NCBI RefSeq assembly: GCF_048569485.1
Contig: NC_134359.1
Location: forward strand, 34,111,779 to 34,175,778
Direction of reading: 5' to 3'
Origin: Anomaloglossus baeobatrachus
Taxonomy: Eukaryota; Chordata; Amphibia; Anura; Aromobatidae
Length of the DNA stretch: 64,000 nt
Shown: positions 60,888-64,000 of the stretch, piece after piece
Numbering within the stretch: position 1 is the stretch's first letter
Layout of the letters: each line of letters starts with the position of its first letter
Program-made: the position numbers and the translations under genes
Notes under the pieces: model-generated
The model's database searches: none
What the model saw: only the letters and a program-made list of their open reading frames with translations
What the model was told of the DNA's origin: nothing

Positions 60888-61525
60888 GTATATGTGGGTA
60901 TGCCTGTATCTGTACATATCTGTGTATATGTGGGTATGCCTGTATCTGTACATATCTGTGTATATGTGGGTATGCCTGTATCTGTACATATCTGTGTATA
61001 TGTGTGTATGCCTGTATCTGTACATATCTGTGTATATGTGGGTATGCCTGTATCTGTACATATCTGTGTATATGTGGGTATGCCTGTATCTGTACATATC
61101 TGTGTATATGTGTGTATGCCTGTATCTGTACATATCTGTGTATATGTGGGTATGCCGGTATCTGTACATATCTGTGTATATGTGGGTATGCCTGTATCTG
61201 TACATATCTGTGTATATGTGGGTATGCCTGTATCTGTACATATCTGTGTATATGTGGGTATGCCGGTATCTGTACATATCTGTGTATATGTGGGTATGCC
61301 GGTATCTGTACATATCTGTGTATATGTGGGTATGCCTGTATCTGTACATATCTGTGTATATGTGGGTATGCCGGTATCTATACATATCTGTGTATATGTG
61401 GGTATGCCTGTATCTGTACATATCTGTGTATATGTGGGTATGCCTGTATCTGTACATATCTGTGTATATGTGGGTATGCCGGTATCTGTACATATCTGTG
61501 TATATGTGGGTATGCCTGTATGTGT
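60888..61525. repeat. 36-bp minisatellite, about 17 units
   Basis: TGTACATATCTGTGTATATG and TGGGTATGCCTGTATC alternate. The length is a multiple of 3, so 12-residue repeats stay open in several frames on both strands. These are not proteins. Confidence 0.96.
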
Positions 61526-61874
61526 ATGTATCTGTATGTCTGCGTGTGCAAGTCTATGTGTGGATGGGGCCCACAGAGATTCTTTCGCCCAGGACCCACA
61601 AAAACCTGGTGCCGGTCCTGCACACTTTTATTTGTCTTTTGTAGGTTTGGGCAGAGCTACTGCTGGTATTATGGAGCATTTGCACTCACATTTAAGAAAA
61701 GGAAATGTTACAAATTGCCAAACATTTGGTATACAAAGGCAAAAATAAATGTCTTTGTGCTGTGTTTGATCCTAGCTTTGTCCCAGAGGGTGAAGGTATC
61801 AGACTGCTGCCTCTACCCTCCCCCCAGTAAAGCATAAAGAGTGCAAGATATAAAGAGGAAGCAGAAGTGGACGA

Positions 61875-62010
61875 GAGACAACATGGGGGAGACAACATGG
61901 GGGTAGACAACATGGGGGAGGGAGACAACAACATGGGGGAGGGAGACAATATGGGGGAGACAACATGGGGGAGGGAGACAACATGGGGGAGACAACATGG
62001 GGAGAGACGA
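61875..62010. repeat. ACATGGGGGAGACA short tandem repeat
   Basis: Irregular units of GACAACATGGGGGAG beside the NMI promoter, just downstream of exon 1 in the sense direction. Confidence 0.85.
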
Positions 62011-62066
62011 GGGAGACTTACATTTTGTATCAGGAGAACATGGAGTAAACGTAGACGGTGCCTTAC

Positions 62067-62145
62067 CCCGGAGCGAGGAGAATCCGAGGAGCAGGAATCA
62101 CTTCCTTGTCTCTGCTCCTCCTGCAGCAGAATAGAAACTAAAAGC
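62067..62145 (-). other. NMI: Probable non-coding exon 1 (5' UTR) of NMI
   Basis: Downstream of the ISRE, the minus strand runs through GC-richer sequence with an ETS-like GGAAGTG to a donor CGGG|GTAAGG (intron starts at 62066). A second good donor, AAAT|GTAAGT, follows (intron from 62021). Exon 2 has an acceptor upstream of its ATG, so an untranslated first exon is required. The 5' edge is a guess from ISRE spacing. Intron 1 would be 62066-50786, about 11.3 kb. Confidence 0.6.
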
Positions 62146-62157
62146 TCTCTGCAGCCC

Positions 62158-62171
62158 TCACTTTCACTTTC
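62158..62171 (-). promoter_or_regulatory. Interferon-stimulated response element of the NMI promoter
   Basis: The minus strand reads GAAAGTGAAAGTGA, a perfect match to the IRF/ISGF3 consensus GAAANNGAAANN. It lies about 90 bp upstream of a splice donor in the NMI direction. Mammalian NMI is interferon-inducible, so a functional ISRE is expected here. A weaker GAAACTAAAA match lies at 62133-62142 on the plus strand. No clear TATA box was seen. Confidence 0.75.
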
Positions 62172-62354
62172 TATACTCCTAGGTGGTAAAGGTCACACAC
62201 TATAGATGAAGCAGACACAATGCCCAGATTTATCTTTTTATTTTACATTTTAGGCTATGTCCACACTTTGCGTCGAGGTAGTTGCAGTTCTAAACGCATC
62301 CTCTGGCAGAAATTGTCATTGTCAAATTTGGTTTTGACCAAAAAAACGCTATAA

Positions 62355-62731
62355 GGCTATGTGCACACACTGCATTTTTTTGACACTGCGTTTTTGGCCG
62401 CTAAAAACGCACAGAAACGCACCCGCGACAAAACACGTCGTTTTTTACCGCGTTTTGGTGCATTTTTGGCTGTGTTTTGCTGCGTTTTTGATCTCTGTGT
62501 TTTTCTGCGTTTTTCCAATGCCTTGCATGGAGGGAAAACGCAGGAAAGAATTGACATGTCCATTTTTTTTTTAAGCTCAAAAACGCAGCTTAAAAAAAAA
62601 GTTGTGTGCGGAGAGCAAAAATGAAAACTCATAGGCTTTGCTGGGGAAGCAAAGTCATGCAGTTTTGAGGCCAAAAAGCACCCGAAAAACGTGCAAAAAC
62701 GCCGCGAAAAACGCACTGTGCGCACATAGCC
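62355..62731. mobile_element. 377-bp MITE upstream of the NMI promoter
   Basis: Its ends GGCTATGTGCACACACTGC and CACTGTGCGCACATAGCC are the same type as 48569-48939. TAA-containing flanks suggest a decayed TTAA site. A partial relative (GGCTATGTCCACACTTTGCG) lies at about 62252. It starts about 185 bp upstream of the ISRE. Confidence 0.75.
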
Positions 62732-62738
62732 TAAATAC

Positions 62739-63557
62739 TGTTAGGACCAGGAGGACGGGTAGGCCCAGGAGGTGGATCCACTGGACTGAGCACCCCACCG
62801 AGGGCAAGGTGCCCGGTAGCCGGAGCACTACGGGTAGCAGGACAGTCCGTTCAGAGGAGTGGAGTGAAGAAGTCCCTGGGACCACGGAGTCTCTGAAGGT
62901 AGTCCGGGTGACGGAGCTCAGGTTCGGAGGCCGGGATGATGTCAGGCAGAGTCCGGAACCAGCGGAGCGAGGACTTCGGTCACCACACGGATCCAGGGAT
63001 CGGAAACGGTAGGGACTGACGGGAAGGCGGACAGTCACCGTTCGGGGTTCTGGAACCGTCAGGACCGGTTGGCGAGACAGGAGCGGCTCTACAAGAGAGA
63101 TAGGTAAGTACGGGACAAGGCACAGGGGGACCTGACTCCTAGCTTAGCAAACACGAAGAACAGGCCCCGCCCACTTGGAAAGGAACCCCCTATATAACCT
63201 GTACCTAAATCTCCAATATCCTGTTGGAGGACGCTGGCCCTTTAAGAGAGGGCCAATGACCGCGCACGCGCCCTAATGCGCATGTGCGAGGCCCGGGTGC
63301 CAGAAGCCAGAGCAGGAAGCGGTGCACAAGAGGCAGGAGTGCCGGGCTGGCTCAGCGTCGCAGACGGGCACCGGGAGCGGGGACCGGGTTGCCTGGAGGA
63401 CGCAGGTGAGGGAGCATGGAGGCTGTGGAGCGGGGGACCGGGGAGCGTGGCACGGGAGCGAGGAAGCATGGCACGGGAGCCGGGGAGCGTGACATGGGAG
63501 CGGGGAAGCGTGGCAGGGGAGCCGTGGAGCGTGGCACGGGAGCTGGGGAGCGTGACA
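62739..63557 (-). repeat. LTR of the right-edge chromovirus
   Basis: It shares GGTGGATCCACTGGAC and neighbouring sequence with the solo LTR at 2545-3112. It sits directly after the MITE at 62355-62731, about 570 bp upstream of the NMI ISRE and in the same orientation as NMI. Confidence 0.8.
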
Positions 63558-64000
63558 GTACCCCCTCCCCCACGCCCCCCTCCTCGCAACCGGGACAGGA
63601 ACGCATGTATCAGGGGAGTACCCACATTCTCCCGGGGTTCCCAGGACCTATCCTCAGAACCATACCCAGCCCAGTTCACCAGGAAGAACTGTCGGCCCCG
63701 CACGGTCTTCATGGCCACGATATCCCTTACCGCATAGATGTCATCGTCAGCAATAGGAGGAGGAGCAGAACTGGCATCAGAAGGGACCAAGGACAACCGG
63801 CTTGAGCAGGGAGACGTGGAAGGAGTTGAGTATCCTCATCGTGGCCGGGAGCTGCAGCTTGTTGGAGACCTCATTGATCTTGCCGATGACTTTAAACGGC
63901 CCGATGTATCGAGGACCCAGCTTGTACGATGGTAGCTTCAATCAGACATATTTGGAAGCAAGCCAGACCAGATCTCCTGGAGAGAAACACGGAGGATCCA
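62739..64000 (-). mobile_element. Chromovirus (Ty3/gypsy) 3' portion, running off the window
   Basis: The LTR is 62739-63557 (minus strand TGTCACGCTC to CCTAACA), preceded by a purine tract at 63558-63570. Beyond it lies the end of pol: a chromodomain (YAVRDIVAMKTVRGRQFFLV, then NWAGYGSEDRSWEP) and, further out, the GPF-type integrase tail ([13 protein letters not shown]). The visible pol part looks broken in about two places. The rest is outside the window, so wholeness and age cannot be judged. Confidence 0.85.

Noticed and set aside
60507-61837. Several overlapping 200-330 codon frames on both strands
   Set aside because: The 36-bp repeat is open in several frames at once; such overlap is not coding.

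Overview
The window looks like vertebrate nuclear DNA, most probably from a frog. One recognisable host gene has short exons in very long introns, and almost everything else is transposable-element or tandem-repeat DNA of kinds common in anuran genomes: piggyBac-, hAT- and Tc1-type elements, Ty3/gypsy elements, a Penelope-like element, L2/CR1-type LINE tails and a tRNA-derived SINE. The species cannot be named from the sequence alone.

The host gene is NMI (N-myc and STAT interactor) on the minus strand. Eight coding exons were read by hand, each flanked by AG/GT splice sites and each joining in phase: 50763-50719, 47514-47356, 47121-47005, 44424-44262, 41996-41890, 35290-35104, 30379-30273 and 28385-28197. 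Together they give a 357-residue protein with an N-terminal coiled coil and the NMI/IFI35 (NID) region. A perfect tandem interferon-response motif at 62158-62171, followed on the same strand by a strong splice donor at 62066, marks the likely promoter and non-coding first exon. The transcription unit would then cover about 62.15 to 28.15 kb, more than half of the window.

Layout. 1-10 kb: a 167-bp tandem repeat, three solo LTRs, and a long 34-bp satellite into which one of those LTRs is inserted. 10-28 kb: intergenic DNA with MITEs, another two solo LTRs, a hAT element with an 8-bp target duplication, a Tc1 remnant, a 1.1-kb TCTA/TCCA array and several short tandem repeats. 28-50.8 kb: NMI exons, with most introns carrying their own repeat array (60-bp LINE tail units, a 25-bp Pol III A-box-like array, a 29-bp array, a 32-bp array, TATG/GT, a 90-bp array, a 125-bp array). 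This stretch also holds a solo LTR and a 2.6-kb Penelope-like inverted repeat with hammerhead-like motifs. 50.8-62.1 kb: NMI intron 1, holding an apparently whole, very young Ty3/gypsy element (52480-60480, plus strand, antisense to NMI) inserted in a 38-bp minisatellite, then a 36-bp repeat. 62.1-64 kb: the NMI promoter, a MITE, and the 3' LTR and pol end of a minus-strand chromovirus that runs off the window.

No cellular gene other than NMI was recognised. Most long open frames are stop-free passages through tandem repeats. The most interesting points are the interferon-responsive promoter read directly from sequence, the Penelope inverted repeat with ribozyme-like cores, a family of LTRs sharing TGTGNCGCC ends with 4-bp target duplications and an internal primer-site-like motif, and the amplified Pol III A-box array.
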